Source: Gemmatimonadota bacterium (GTDB taxonomy: Bacteria > Latescibacterota > UBA2968). Taken from it: DNA of 64,000 bases. The notes beneath the pieces are model-generated. The model saw only the letters and a list, made by a program, of their open reading frames with translations. It searched no databases and was not told where the DNA came from. The translations under genes and the position numbers were made by a program. Below, piece after piece: positions 54,910 through 64,000 of the stretch. The stretch covers positions 1 through 64,000 of the forward strand of contig VXRD01000049.1 of assembly GCA_009838845.1 (NCBI GenBank). Direction: 5' to 3'. Within the stretch, counting starts at the first letter, position 1; every line of letters starts with the position of its first letter.

Positions 54910-55788
54910 ATGCGATTTTTAGACTATTTTACCGGTAATCAGCCGGTCATTTCTTTTGAGATTTATCCGCCGCAGACGCAGGGTGGTATGCGCGCCCTCA
55001 AAGCGCGGGTTATACCCAATTTGCTCAAGCTGAATCCCAGTTATATGACGGTTACGTATGGTGCGGGTGGTTCTACCCGCGCCAAAACACTGGAGATTGC
55101 CTCGCTTATCCAGAACGAATTTGGTCTGACTGCGGCGTGTCATCTCACCTGTGTGGGGTCGTCCCGAACGGATATCGATGATATTCTGAAGGCGATTCGC
55201 ACAGAGGGTATTCGCAATATTGTCGCGCTTCGCGGCGATCCCCCGCGCGGCGAAGATACTTTTGTGCCCGCGAAGGATGGATTTGCATACGGCAATGAGC
55301 TTGTGGCGCATATTCGCAGTACTGAACCGAAAGACGATGGGTTTGGGTTGGCTGTTGCAGGGTATCCCGAGAAACACCTCGAAGCACCCGATTTTGATAC
55401 GGATATTGAAAATCTCAAGCGCAAGGTCGAGTCAGGTGGGGATATTATTATTACGCAGCTTTTTTACAATAACGAGTATTTTTTTCGTTTTGTTGATCGC
55501 GTGCGTGCAGCCAATATTACAGCACCTGTTGTCCCGGGTTTGATGCCGATTCTCGCGGCGGGACAGATACAGCGCATCGCGTCTTTGTGCGGGTCTGAGA
55601 TTCCGGAGGATTTGCAGGATCAACTCAAGGGGGCTGTGGATGATGAAGATAAGGCGATGAGAATCGGTATTGATCAGTGCATTGGGCAAGCAACCGAATT
55701 GCTCGAGCAGGGCGTGCCGGGTATTCACTTTTACGTGCTCAACAAATCCACCCATATGCGTCGGATTATCAGTGCGCTTCCTCTCTGA
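54910..55788 (+). CDS. metF: 5,10-methylenetetrahydrofolate reductase
   Basis: 292 residues. FAD-dependent TIM barrel: SFEIYPPQTQGG with the catalytic Glu, YMTVTYGAGGSTRAKTLEI, ACHLTCVGSSR, NIVALRGDPPRGE, VAGYPEKHLEAPD and ITQLFYNNEYFFRFV, all standard. Makes 5-methyl-THF for methionine synthesis, fitting the ahcY gene in front of it. The last 20 bases overlap the end of a convergent gene. Confidence 0.95.
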   Translation: MRFLDYFTGNQPVISFEIYPPQTQGGMRALKARVIPNLLKLNPSYMTVTYGAGGSTRAKTLEIASLIQNEFGLTAACHLTCVGSSRTDIDDILKAIRTEGIRNIVALRGDPPRGEDTFVPAKDGFAYGNELVAHIRSTEPKDDGFGLAVAGYPEKHLEAPDFDTDIENLKRKVESGGDIIITQLFYNNEYFFRFVDRVRAANITAPVVPGLMPILAAGQIQRIASLCGSEIPEDLQDQLKGAVDDEDKAMRIGIDQCIGQATELLEQGVPGIHFYVLNKSTHMRRIISALPL

Positions 55789-56386
55789 GCGGAAATTTCT
55801 CAGTGATTAACAGGATTGGCTTTTTATTGGCGAATACCCTGTAGGTGCGGCTGAGTAGTGGTTCCCCTTCAAGATGCGCAATGGCTTCCGGCAGATCCCG
55901 TGCGGTTTCAAAGCAGCACCACAATAATTCACGGCGGGTTTCCAGTCCGCTGTTTTGCAGTATTCCTCCCAATCCCGAAGGATCTGATTCCAATCCGTCC
56001 AAAATGCCTTTTGGCAAGTGTTGTGGTACAATGAGGGATGTGGCATACGCCTGAGTTTTCGGCGTTTCGTTGCCGATTGAGGGTGTTTGTAATGCTACTT
56101 GTCGCGCGATGACTGGTGCTCCTGATGGCAACTCGAGCCAGATATGCTCTGTGCAGAGTGTCTGTTTCGCCTGATGGAGGAGTACGACTTCCACAGGTGT
56201 GAGTGTATAGGCTTCGATGAGTCTTGTGACGGTGCCGTCGGTGACGATCAATGCCCGCTGGAATGGCGTTAATTGCGCGATGTTGATTTCTCCAGACATT
56301 GCTGGCCTTTCGGCTTGTGCGACAAATATATTTTTTACATGTGTGTCAGCAAAGGTTGTCGAATTGAAAATTGAATCTGTCTTCAT
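55769..56386 (-). CDS. DUF98 / chorismate-lyase-like protein
   Basis: 205 residues; AAAGGAC 9 bases upstream. Family wording: LTPFQRALIVTDGTVTRLIEAYTLTPVEVVLL, then VIARQVALQ, YATSLIVPQHLPKGI and LETRRELLWC. Members are related to UbiC chorismate pyruvate-lyase, which releases 4-hydroxybenzoate; members near this group have been assigned both chorismate lyase and other roles. The Arg that reads V-x-R-Q-V and the ETRRE Glu are present. No ubiquinone or menaquinone gene is adjacent. Confidence 0.8.
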   Translation of the reverse strand: MKTDSIFNSTTFADTHVKNIFVAQAERPAMSGEINIAQLTPFQRALIVTDGTVTRLIEAYTLTPVEVVLLHQAKQTLCTEHIWLELPSGAPVIARQVALQTPSIGNETPKTQAYATSLIVPQHLPKGILDGLESDPSGLGGILQNSGLETRRELLWCCFETARDLPEAIAHLEGEPLLSRTYRVFANKKPILLITEKFPLREEAH

Positions 56387-56514
56387 CGAGCTATTGTCCT
56401 TTCATATATACAGTTGTTGTGTAACGCAGGTGCACTTTAGACACATAAGGACAAAAAAAGTTCTGAAACATTGCATGTGTGATTCTAATCAGTTATTTTG
56501 ATGGAAAGGACAGC

Positions 56515-57279
56515 ATGCGTATCATAACCTGGAATGTAAACGGATTGCGGGCTGCGTTTCGCAAGGGGTTTATGGATCATATTAAAATGCTAAATCCCGA
56601 TGTGATCCTTTTGCAAGAAATTCGGGTTTTGCCCGAGCAACTATCTGTGAGCGAGCGCAATCCCGAGGGATGGCATGTTATCTGGCATCCGGCCGAGCGC
56701 AAAGGCTATGCGGGTACAGCGGTATGGTCTCGCACGCCTTTAAATGAGGAAGAACGCGGCGTGGATGGGGCCGATTCTGAAGGCCGGATTTTGCGGGTGA
56801 GCACTCTGGGGATTCAATTTGTCAGCGTGTACCTGCCTTCGGGATCTTCAGGTGATGAGCGCCAGGCGATCAAGGAGCGCTGGATGGATCGCTTTCGCCT
56901 CTGGGCTGATGGCATGGTGAAAAAACGGGTTCCCACGATTATGGGCGGTGATTTTAATATCGCGCATACCGAACGCGATATTTTTTATGCCAGGAGCAAC
57001 GAAAAAAATTCGGGTTTTTTGCCGCATGAACGCGCGTGGATGGGCGATCTCATCTCATCGGGCTGGCGCGATTTTACACGGGAACAATACGGCGATATCC
57101 AGGGGCCGTATTCGTGGTGGTCCAATCGGGGAAGAGCCAGAGAGTTGGACCGGGGCTGGCGTATCGACTATTTGTTGGGCAATGCAGCCGCCGCAAAGCG
57201 TGTTCAATTTGCCCGTGTTGATCGCGAAGGCGGCCTGACCATATCTGATCATGCACCGGTTGTTGTAGATTTGAAATAG
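56515..57279 (+). CDS. xth: exodeoxyribonuclease III (AP endonuclease)
   Basis: 254 residues from the ATG at 56515, four bases after GGAAAGGA. Endonuclease/exonuclease/phosphatase fold: TWNVNGLRAAFRKG, LLQEIRVLPEQL (metal Glu), VSVYLPSG, GGDFNIAHTERDI (Asp/Asn), and the catalytic ISDHAPVVVDLK at the end. The DIFYARSNEKNSGFLPHERAW stretch is typical of the ExoA branch. Acts in base-excision repair. Followed 22 bases later by tldD. Confidence 0.93.
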   Translation: MRIITWNVNGLRAAFRKGFMDHIKMLNPDVILLQEIRVLPEQLSVSERNPEGWHVIWHPAERKGYAGTAVWSRTPLNEEERGVDGADSEGRILRVSTLGIQFVSVYLPSGSSGDERQAIKERWMDRFRLWADGMVKKRVPTIMGGDFNIAHTERDIFYARSNEKNSGFLPHERAWMGDLISSGWRDFTREQYGDIQGPYSWWSNRGRARELDRGWRIDYLLGNAAAAKRVQFARVDREGGLTISDHAPVVVDLK

Positions 57280-57301
57280 CTCATACACACAGGAGATTTC
57301 C

Positions 57302-58732
57302 ATGCACAATCTTGAAACACATCCTTTTGCAGCGTTATTCGGCGTTGATGAAAGCGTGGCTGCGCAGGCATTGTCCGAAGCGATGTCCCGAGGTGCCGAA
57401 TTTGCCGATCTGTATTTTCAGCATGTGCGTACCACTTCTCTCAGTTTGGAAGATGGCATTATTTCCAGTGCCAATACAGGCGTTGATCAGGGTGTGGGGA
57501 TTCGCGCGGTGGTTGGAGATCAGGTTGGCTATGCTTTTTCCGAGAGTTTAGAGGCAGATGCGATTTATGCGGCTGCCCGGACAGCGGCTGCGATAGCAGA
57601 GGGCACAAAAAATGTGCCGCCGCAACACCTGCAGGGCAGAGAGGTTGACAATTACTACGCGATTGACCGCGACTGGGATGAGGTCAATATTACCGAACGC
57701 CTGCCACTGGTGCAGAATGCGGAAACTATGACTCGCGCAATGGATCCCGCAATAGAAAAGGTGTCTGTGGGGTGGATGGATAGAGATGAGTGCGTGCTCA
57801 TTGTGACCAGCGATGGTGTTTTCAATACGGATCGGCGGCCTATGGCGACGCTGTATTGTTCGGTGACTGCCAATAAGAATGGCGTGCGGCAGAGCAATGG
57901 GGCTTCGGTTTCCCGGCGCGAGGGGATTGGCTATTTTACCGAAGAGAATATCAAAGCGGTCTGTCAAAAGGCGGTTGATCGCACGATGATTCTCTTTGAG
58001 GCGCAGCGCCCACCTGCTGGTGAAATGCCGGTGGTGCTTGCAGCAGGTGCTTCGGGTATTTTGCTCCACGAGGCGATTGGGCACGGTCTGGAAGCGGATT
58101 TCAACCGCAAGGGGACTTCTATTTACGCGACGATGATAAACGAGAAAGTCGCTCCGGATTTTGTAACGATTGTCGATGATGGCCTGCAGGAAAATGATCG
58201 CGGAGCGCTCAATGTAGATGACGAGGGCCAGGCTACTGCGTGTACGACGCTTATTGAAAACGGCGTCTTAAAAAGCTATTTACACGATCGCATTTCGGCC
58301 AAGCACTACGGGGTTGCACCCACGGGGTCGGGACGGCGTGAGAGTTTTCGGCATGTTCCTATGCCGCGTATGCGATCTACGTATATGCTCGACGGTCCCC
58401 ACTCCCGCGACGAGATTATTGGCGCTGTCGATTACGGCATTATTGCCGATACGTTTACCAATGGGCAGGTGCAAATAGGCGCGGGAGATTTTACTTTTTA
58501 TATCAAGAATGGATGGCTTATCGAAGGCGGCAAAATCACCGCGCCGATCAAGGATGTCAATATTATTGGCAATGGTCCCGAGGCTTTGAAAAATGTGGTT
58601 ATGGCAGCAGGCGATGCCGTGTTGGATGATGGTAGCTGGACGTGTGGAAAAAATGGACAGGGTGTGCCCGTTTCGATGGGTGTTCCGACGATGCTGGTGG
58701 AAAAGAGTATGACTGTGGGTGGGGTGAACTAA
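57302..58732 (+). CDS. tldD: TldD metalloprotease subunit
   Basis: 476 residues. Zinc metallopeptidase that works as a heterodimer with TldE (PmbA) on unfolded or small peptides, for example microcin B17 leader and CcdA. The HExxxH zinc motif is intact (LLHEAIGHGLEAD, about 260), and the third ligand Cys is in WTCGKNGQGVPVSMG near the C-terminus. Adjacent to tldE with no spacing. No RiPP precursor or synthase is nearby, so a general protein-quality role is more likely. Confidence 0.95.
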   Translation: MHNLETHPFAALFGVDESVAAQALSEAMSRGAEFADLYFQHVRTTSLSLEDGIISSANTGVDQGVGIRAVVGDQVGYAFSESLEADAIYAAARTAAAIAEGTKNVPPQHLQGREVDNYYAIDRDWDEVNITERLPLVQNAETMTRAMDPAIEKVSVGWMDRDECVLIVTSDGVFNTDRRPMATLYCSVTANKNGVRQSNGASVSRREGIGYFTEENIKAVCQKAVDRTMILFEAQRPPAGEMPVVLAAGASGILLHEAIGHGLEADFNRKGTSIYATMINEKVAPDFVTIVDDGLQENDRGALNVDDEGQATACTTLIENGVLKSYLHDRISAKHYGVAPTGSGRRESFRHVPMPRMRSTYMLDGPHSRDEIIGAVDYGIIADTFTNGQVQIGAGDFTFYIKNGWLIEGGKITAPIKDVNIIGNGPEALKNVVMAAGDAVLDDGSWTCGKNGQGVPVSMGVPTMLVEKSMTVGGVN

Positions 58733-60049
58733 ATGGAACGAGAACTACTTCAACAGGCAGAGCAGGCGATTGAGCAAGCGCGAAGAGCAGGTGCGAATGA
58801 TGCGATAGCGCGGGTGCGGGATGAAAATAGCACGGAGTACACGTATCGCGATGGTAATATTGAGCAGGTTCAACAAAGTGCTACTCGCGGCTTGAGCATT
58901 CAATTGTATGTCAATGGGCGGTATTCAACACACCAGACCTCGGATTTGCGTGCGGCGTCAGTTGCTCGGTTTATCGAAGATGCGGTTGCGCTGACGCAAC
59001 ATCTGGCTGAAGATTCGCATCGCGTTATTCCCGATGCCGCGCTGTATGAAGATCGGCCGGATACCAATCTTCAATCCGACGATGTTGTGGTGCGCGATTT
59101 GCCCCGCGAGGCGTGTATTGATTGGCTAAAAAAAATGGATGCTATCACCCATACAGATGACCGCGTGGTGAGTGCTACCGCTGATGCCTACTATGGCTGG
59201 AATACGTCGGCTCGGGTGAGTTCAAATGGATTTTCGGGGATACAGAGCGGGACTTCGATAGGCTATGGCGCGAGTGTGACGCTAAAAGAGGGCGAGCATG
59301 GGCGTCCCGAAGATCATCGCTATGTGCGGGCGCATCATTTGTCGGATTTGCCCGATCCGGAGGTGGTTGCGCGCGAGGGACTCGACCGCGCACTTTCCCG
59401 ATTGGGTAGCGAAAAAGCACCGAGCGGGCGGGCGACTATGGTGGTTGATCCCGAAGCTGGCGGGCGTTTGATTGGGGCGATATGGGGTGCGTTGCAGGCG
59501 CGCAGCGTTCAGCAGAACCGGTCTTTTTTAAGAAATAAAAAGGACGCGCAAATTGCCTGTTCGCTCCTGACGGTGGCAGATGATCCCCTGATGGTGCGCG
59601 GTCTCGCATCTCGGCATTACGATGGCGAGGGAATTTCGGCAAAGCGCAGGTGTGTCGTCGATCAGGGCGTCTTGCAAATGTATTATGTCGATACGTATTA
59701 CGGGCGCAAACTCGGCTGGGATCCTACAACTGGAATGTCGTCTAATCTCGTTTTTGCACCGGGTGAGAAAGATCTCAATGGTCTGATTGCAGAGATTAAA
59801 GACGGCTTTCACGTCACGTCGTGGCTCGGTGGCAATGCCGATACGACGACTGGGGATTTTTCTTATGGTTTTCGCGGCTTTCGCATTGCCAATGGGCAGA
59901 GAACAGGTGCGGTATCGGAAATGAATATCGCTGGCAATTTTCTCGATTTGTTGCAAAATCTCGTCGCCGTGGGCAATGATCCCAATGTCTATTCCAGCGT
60001 GCAAACGCCTACTCTAATTTTTGACAATGTGGCGTTTAGCGGGAAGTAA
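58733..60049 (+). CDS. tldE: TldE/PmbA subunit
   Basis: 438 residues. Non-catalytic partner of TldD: N-terminal coiled section (LLQQAEQAIEQARRAGANDAIARV), GLSIQLYVNGRYSTHQTSDL, VVDPEAGGRLIGAIWGALQARSVQQNRSF, then LGWDPTTGMSSNLVFAPGE and a C-terminal beta region GRTGDFSYGFRGFRIANG-like. The HExxxH of TldD is absent, as expected for TldE. The start ATG follows the tldD stop directly (TAAATG). Confidence 0.94.
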   Translation: MERELLQQAEQAIEQARRAGANDAIARVRDENSTEYTYRDGNIEQVQQSATRGLSIQLYVNGRYSTHQTSDLRAASVARFIEDAVALTQHLAEDSHRVIPDAALYEDRPDTNLQSDDVVVRDLPREACIDWLKKMDAITHTDDRVVSATADAYYGWNTSARVSSNGFSGIQSGTSIGYGASVTLKEGEHGRPEDHRYVRAHHLSDLPDPEVVAREGLDRALSRLGSEKAPSGRATMVVDPEAGGRLIGAIWGALQARSVQQNRSFLRNKKDAQIACSLLTVADDPLMVRGLASRHYDGEGISAKRRCVVDQGVLQMYYVDTYYGRKLGWDPTTGMSSNLVFAPGEKDLNGLIAEIKDGFHVTSWLGGNADTTTGDFSYGFRGFRIANGQRTGAVSEMNIAGNFLDLLQNLVAVGNDPNVYSSVQTPTLIFDNVAFSGK

Positions 60050-60076
60050 AAAGAGTGGCATTAGAGAGGGAAAATA

Positions 60077-61360
60077 ATGTCTGCCGCGTCAAAAACGCCG
60101 CGCCATATTGCATTGGATATCCTCTGTCGCGTTGAACGGGGCGCTTATCTCGACCGTTTGCTCGACGCGCAGCGCGAACATATTCGCGGTCCCGATGGCG
60201 ATTTGCTTCAGCATCTCATTCGGGGTACGCTGACCTATCGGGCGCGGCTCGATCATATCTTGACACCCTATCTCAAAAAACCCCTGTCCAGACAGCATGC
60301 CAAACTCCGCAATCTCCTGCGCCTCGGTGTTTATCAACTCCAGTATCTCGACCGCGTGCCGCCGTATGCGGTTGTTTCTGAATCTGTTATTCTCGCCCGT
60401 CACATTCTCGGGGAGCCGATTGCGAAATTGGTCAATGCTGTGTTGCGTGGTGTGGCCGAAGATCGCAAGCCTGTTGTTTTTCCCGATTTTGATAGCGATC
60501 CCGTCGAATATCTCGCTATTACGACATCACATCCCCAATGGCTCGTTGCGCGGTGGATCAAACGCTACGGTGTGGATGAGACACGCACCCTGTGTGAATT
60601 TGACAACGCCCAACCCACCCTGACCATTCGCCCCAATGCGTTGCGAACGACGTCCGATGCCCTGCGCGAGCAACTCGCTCTCGAAGGGATTGACACAGAA
60701 TTTGCAGCATCCAATCTTCTCGCCGTATCCCATGTGGGCCACCTTTTTCAGAGCAGGGCTTATTGCGCTGGTCTCTTTAGCGTTCAAGGCGCAGGGGCTG
60801 CGATGGTTGTTCCCCTGCTCGATCCGCAACCCGGCGAGGCTGTTCTGGATCTGTGCAGTGCGCCCGGCGGCAAAACCACTGCTATGGCCGAGCGCATGAA
60901 AAATCGGGGTTTTATTCTCGCCACAGATCTCTATCCGCGCCGTCTCGAAATGCTAAAAAAAAACACGCACCGACTCGGGGTTACATGTGTTTATCCTCTC
61001 GCTGCCGATGCGCGTTATCTGGCTGTCAATCGCTTATTTGACCGCGTTCTGGTCGATGCGCCCTGTTCCTCGCTGGGTATTCTGAATCACCATCCCGATC
61101 TGCGCTGGCGGAAATTCGATATTCACGGTCTTGCACATTTGCAGCGGACGCTTCTCGATAGCGCTGCGGATTACGTCTGTCCAGGTGGTGTTCTCGTCTA
61201 TAGCACTTGTACCCTCGAACCCGAAGAAAATGAGCGCGTTGTCGAAGGTTTTTTAAGCGATCATCCGGGCTTTCAAATCACCCATCCCTATCTGCAATTG
61301 CTACCCCATCAAACTGGTAATGACGGTGTTTTTGCCGCGCGGTTGAAGCGCTCCGTTTAG
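60077..61360 (+). CDS. rsmB: 16S rRNA (cytosine-5) methyltransferase, RsmB/Sun type
   Basis: 427 residues. N-terminal NusB-like domain (about 8-135; ALDILCRVERGAYLDRLL, HLIRGTLTYRARLDHIL, LLRLGVYQLQYL), then a RsmB methyltransferase core: SAM motif VLDLCSAPGGKTTAMAERM, motif IV with the catalytic Cys in VDAPCSSLGIL, and the second Cys in YSTCTLEPEEN. Methylates C967 of 16S rRNA. Overlaps the last 4 bases of the convergent sulfatase gene. Confidence 0.95.
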   Translation: MSAASKTPRHIALDILCRVERGAYLDRLLDAQREHIRGPDGDLLQHLIRGTLTYRARLDHILTPYLKKPLSRQHAKLRNLLRLGVYQLQYLDRVPPYAVVSESVILARHILGEPIAKLVNAVLRGVAEDRKPVVFPDFDSDPVEYLAITTSHPQWLVARWIKRYGVDETRTLCEFDNAQPTLTIRPNALRTTSDALREQLALEGIDTEFAASNLLAVSHVGHLFQSRAYCAGLFSVQGAGAAMVVPLLDPQPGEAVLDLCSAPGGKTTAMAERMKNRGFILATDLYPRRLEMLKKNTHRLGVTCVYPLAADARYLAVNRLFDRVLVDAPCSSLGILNHHPDLRWRKFDIHGLAHLQRTLLDSAADYVCPGGVLVYSTCTLEPEENERVVEGFLSDHPGFQITHPYLQLLPHQTGNDGVFAARLKRSV

Positions 61361-62841
61361 GCCAACTCGTAGTGTCTGGGGTCAGGTAGTGGCACTGGCC
61401 GGGCATCTTCGGTGTTGATGCTCCAGTCGGCCAGTCGCAGACGCATGTCGGCGAGGGCGTCGCGGTGTTGATCTTCGTCGATCACATTGACCAACTCGCC
61501 TGGGTCGGCGACGAGGTCGTAGAGTTCGTCGCGGTCCCCCATGGGGTCGTGGACGTATTTCCACTGGCGGGTGCGGACCATCTTGCACCGACCAGCTGCC
61601 TCGCGCCACTGCAAGGTGTCAATCAAGGTCTTGCGGCCCCAGGGTTGAGGTAGCTTTTCCAGGTCGGCCATGGTAAAGAGCGGTCCTCCGCTTCCGTATT
61701 CGGAAAAAGTCGCGTCCCGGGGTGCGGCTGCGGTTACAGTGGGTAGCGGTATTCCGTGCATGGAATGCGGTTGGGCCATTCCTTGCAAGTGCAACAGCGT
61801 GGGTACCACGTCGATCAGATTGGCCATGCTCTGATCGCGCACCCCGGTGGTGACCTGCCCGGGCCAGGAGACGATCAGCGGCACCCGCGTCAGGCTGTCG
61901 TAGAAGACGCCGCCCTTGCACTGCATGGCGTGTTCTCCCATGAAGTCGCCGTGGTCCGAACAAAAGACCACAATTGTCTGTTCTCGTAGCCCCAGTGCGT
62001 CGAGTTTGTCGAGTATTTGGCCGAGTGCGTCGTCGATAAAGCGCACCATGCCAAAATACGAGGCCATAACGCCGTAAACGTCTTCAATTGGATCGCGGTG
62101 CATCCCCAGCATCTGGTAGAGCACGCGGTTGCGCTCGGGCGCTCGCTCGTCGTCAAATTCCCCGTCGCGCCAGGGGGGAAGGTCAATATTTTCGGGCGGA
62201 AACAGGGCCGCGTACTCGGCCGGACACAGCCAGGGCTCGTGTGGATCGGGAAAGGAGACCCACAGGGCAAAGGGTTGGTCTTGGTACTTTTCGATAAAGC
62301 GCGTCGTCTGTCCGGCGATCAGGCCGGTGGAGTGATCCTCCAAAGGTAACTCGGAGGTGCCGTAGCTGAAGCGGGGGTTCTGATGGGCGAGCTGGCGATT
62401 TTCGGCGGCGACCTTGCGGCGGCCTTCTGCCGGGCGGAACCAGTCCATGCCCCGCGTCTCTTCGCCGCTACCGCCGTGGGTACCGGGGTTCCACACGTCG
62501 AAGAGGGCCAAATCCTCCTCCTGTTCGAAGCAGTGGTTTTTGCCGATCAGGCCCGTGGCGTAGCCCGCTGCTTTCCAGAGTTGCCAGGCGTGTTCGGCAC
62601 CGGATGGCATCAAGGTCTGGTTGCGTCGTCCCCCGTGCGAGTGGGGAAACTGCGAGGTCCAAAATGAGATGCGCGCTGGCACGCAGAGGGGGTGCGGGGT
62701 GATGGCGTTTTCAAAGAGGACTCCGCTGTCTGCCAGGCGTTCCATCGACGGGGTTTGACAAAAGGTGTTGCCGTAGAGATGGCTGGCTGTGGCGCGCTGT
62801 TGGTCGGTCATGATTACCAGGATGTTGGGGCGGTCAGTCAT
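61357..62841 (-). CDS. type I sulfatase (GC-rich gene)
   Basis: 494 residues; GAGGCAG 8 bases before the ATG. Metal-binding ILVIMTDQQRAT at the N-terminus, formylglycine site HPLCVPARISFWTS, and CSDHGDFMGEH. The C-terminus has RQWKYVHDPMGDRDELYDLVADPGE. No signal peptide. It is clearly richer in G/C at third codon positions than rsmB and the ATP sulfurylase gene on either side. That composition suggests arrival by transfer. The maturation enzyme is not in the window. Confidence 0.93.
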   Translation of the reverse strand: MTDRPNILVIMTDQQRATASHLYGNTFCQTPSMERLADSGVLFENAITPHPLCVPARISFWTSQFPHSHGGRRNQTLMPSGAEHAWQLWKAAGYATGLIGKNHCFEQEEDLALFDVWNPGTHGGSGEETRGMDWFRPAEGRRKVAAENRQLAHQNPRFSYGTSELPLEDHSTGLIAGQTTRFIEKYQDQPFALWVSFPDPHEPWLCPAEYAALFPPENIDLPPWRDGEFDDERAPERNRVLYQMLGMHRDPIEDVYGVMASYFGMVRFIDDALGQILDKLDALGLREQTIVVFCSDHGDFMGEHAMQCKGGVFYDSLTRVPLIVSWPGQVTTGVRDQSMANLIDVVPTLLHLQGMAQPHSMHGIPLPTVTAAAPRDATFSEYGSGGPLFTMADLEKLPQPWGRKTLIDTLQWREAAGRCKMVRTRQWKYVHDPMGDRDELYDLVADPGELVNVIDEDQHRDALADMRLRLADWSINTEDARPVPLPDPRHYELA

Positions 62842-62860
62842 GGTGTTCTGCCTCGTTTTT

Positions 62861-64000
62861 TTATGCGGTTGCCGACATGGCTTTGCTCAATATTTCCGAT
62901 GTGCTGGGGCGCATGATTCGGGGATCGACTTGTTCGCCGTTGCTGAGTGTGTCGCGCACTTGAGAGCCTGAGATAAAGACCGGTTGTTCTTCGGGGTGAT
63001 TTTCCATCAAATCCACGCGTCCAAGTGATTCGTAATAGGCGGCAAATCCCACGTTCACGGGCTGAATTTGGAGGTCGCCATTCAGGCGCTCAAAAATTTC
63101 CTGTGCATCGAAGTCCCCCCAGATCGCGCTGCCGTCGTGATAGGGGGCATCGGCGTGTTTGCGGCCGATGATGATGTCGGTGAATCCAAAGTTCTGGCGG
63201 TAAATGGCGTGCATGACGGCTTCTTTGGGTCCGGCGTAGAACATTTTGATGTCCAGCCCGAGCAAGATCACCCTGTCCGGTACAGATTCACCGCGTTTTT
63301 GCCATAGGTCCGCATCGCTATCCCCTTCGCCCAGTCCTCGAGATGCGATGAGTGCTTCGTAAGTTTGCATGCGAATCTCTGCGTTCACGTCGTCCGATTT
63401 GGTTTCGCCCACCAGGGGATTTAAGCACGCGCCTGCGTTGTATCCCTGGTGCAGAAGGGTTTCCAAACCATATACCAGCGCGTATTCGTGTGCCCGATGC
63501 AGGGCATTGCGCGTTTGAAATGCCACAACGCGGTTCCAGCTTTTTTGAGCCAGGAGGGGTCTGACTTCTCGCGGGCTGAGTACGTATTGTCCAAAATGTG
63601 GATTTTTGGGTTGGGGCAGTACCTGAATTTCACCGCCTATGAGATGGATTTTGTCGGCATCGCCATTCAGGACCATATCGGCACCGGGATGGTCTGTGCG
63701 GTCCGTTAAATATACGCGCTGAAGATATTTGGTTTTGTCCCATTCAAAGATGTCGCTGATGTCCAGCATTGCCACAGTTTCGCCAGATGTGTTTTCCAGC
63801 GCAACTTTTTGCCCAATCGAAAGGGTTTTAGCGAGATCGGAACTTACGGGTAGTGATATTGGGATCGTCCAAGCATAGCGCTTGCCGCCCACTTCGATGA
63901 CGGATTCGTCGAGTACCCGATGATACGTTTGTGCATCCATCGGTCCTGTAAGCGGACTCAGCCCGCCGTCGCCGAAACGATAGACCGAGGATAAATCTGC
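62861..64000 (-). CDS. sat: sulfate adenylyltransferase (ATP sulfurylase), 5' end beyond window
   Basis: 380 codons are visible; the frame is open to base 64000 and the upstream codons still encode family-like sequence ([16 protein letters not shown]), so the real start lies outside. Activates sulfate with ATP to adenosine 5'-phosphosulfate. Sites: [18 protein letters not shown] (usual form QTRNPxHRAHE, Pro replaced by Ala), [14 protein letters not shown] (usual HPLVG, His replaced by Asn) and [11 protein letters not shown] (usual GRDHAG). These deviations are also seen in Sat from organisms that use sulfur metabolism in either direction; no apr or dsr gene is adjacent. Located 19 bases upstream of the sulfatase, so a link between ester sulfate release and sulfate activation is possible. 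Confidence 0.9.
   Translation of the reverse strand, partial: ADLSSVYRFGDGGLSPLTGPMDAQTYHRVLDESVIEVGGKRYAWTIPISLPVSSDLAKTLSIGQKVALENTSGETVAMLDISDIFEWDKTKYLQRVYLTDRTDHPGADMVLNGDADKIHLIGGEIQVLPQPKNPHFGQYVLSPREVRPLLAQKSWNRVVAFQTRNALHRAHEYALVYGLETLLHQGYNAGACLNPLVGETKSDDVNAEIRMQTYEALIASRGLGEGDSDADLWQKRGESVPDRVILLGLDIKMFYAGPKEAVMHAIYRQNFGFTDIIIGRKHADAPYHDGSAIWGDFDAQEIFERLNGDLQIQPVNVGFAAYYESLGRVDLMENHPEEQPVFISGSQVRDTLSNGEQVDPRIMRPSTSEILSKAMSATA

Noticed and set aside
57302-60049. RiPP biosynthesis locus around tldD/tldE
   Set aside because: No precursor peptide, cyclodehydratase, radical SAM or transporter gene nearby.

Overview
The window looks like chromosome from a Gram-negative, free-living bacterium of roughly 50% GC by eye. 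Many lipoproteins with clear lipoboxes, SurA/PpiC periplasmic chaperones, FtsE/FtsX, an RND pump and TldD/TldE all point to a two-membrane cell. The mixture of sulfatases, PhyH-type dioxygenases, Gfo/Idh oxidoreductases, GH43-like proteins and mononuclear-iron or PLP catabolic enzymes between ordinary housekeeping genes is the style I associate with Poribacteria, Latescibacterota or Planctomycete-like genomes. That placement is inference from gene content only, with no marker gene comparison.

Layout. 1-6.2 kb: an alpha/beta hydrolase cut by the left edge, a small lipoprotein, a large metallophosphoesterase / tetraheme cytochrome / thioredoxin fusion, signal peptidase I and a Gfo/Idh oxidoreductase. 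6.2-13.7 kb: a recent 1.9-kb tandem duplication of a double-PhyH gene, a divergent sulfatase, a five-bladed-propeller glycosidase-like protein and a beta-helix lipoprotein, probably a module for degrading sulfated or uronic-acid polysaccharide. 13.7-16.5 kb: a DUF4160/DUF2442 pair, a divergent PRPP synthetase, an orphan HigA antitoxin with the tail of a lost HigB toxin, and queC. 16.5-19.9 kb: one tight operon (HemL-like aminotransferase, NodB deacetylase, PhyH, HemJ). 19.9-23.9 kb: a P-loop ATPase followed by a 1054-residue SF1 helicase with a C-terminal DUF559-type nuclease, a possible defence pair. 24-25.6 kb: a GC-rich esterase gene and tmRNA with a good promoter.

25.6-39.2 kb is a minus-strand run of housekeeping genes: UDP-sugar decarboxylase and dehydrogenase, ornithine carbamoyltransferase, NrnA, an EnvC-like coiled-coil protein, ftsX, ftsE with a broken Walker A motif, a methyltransferase, an RqcP-like S4 protein, two PpiC chaperones, mfd and tRNA-Asp. 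Two intergenic elements built from inverted arrays of 8-bp GAATNNRC units interrupt this run.

39.3-53.4 kb: a giant internally duplicated CPBP membrane protease, a class V aminotransferase, a SNF2/SWIM helicase, ilvC, an RND transporter with a palindromic operator overlapping its promoter, an HpcH/HpaI aldolase, a MORN-repeat lipoprotein and an unusual HTH/nucleotide-cyclase fusion. 53.4-61.4 kb: ahcY, metF (one-carbon and SAM recycling), a chorismate-lyase-like protein, exonuclease III, tldD, tldE and rsmB. 61.4-64 kb: a GC-rich sulfatase and an ATP sulfurylase that runs off the right edge.

The most unusual points are the probably ATPase-dead FtsE with a peptidase-less EnvC-like partner, the HTH-cyclase fusion, the metallophosphoesterase-cytochrome-thioredoxin fusion, the octamer repeat elements and the helicase/ATPase pair.
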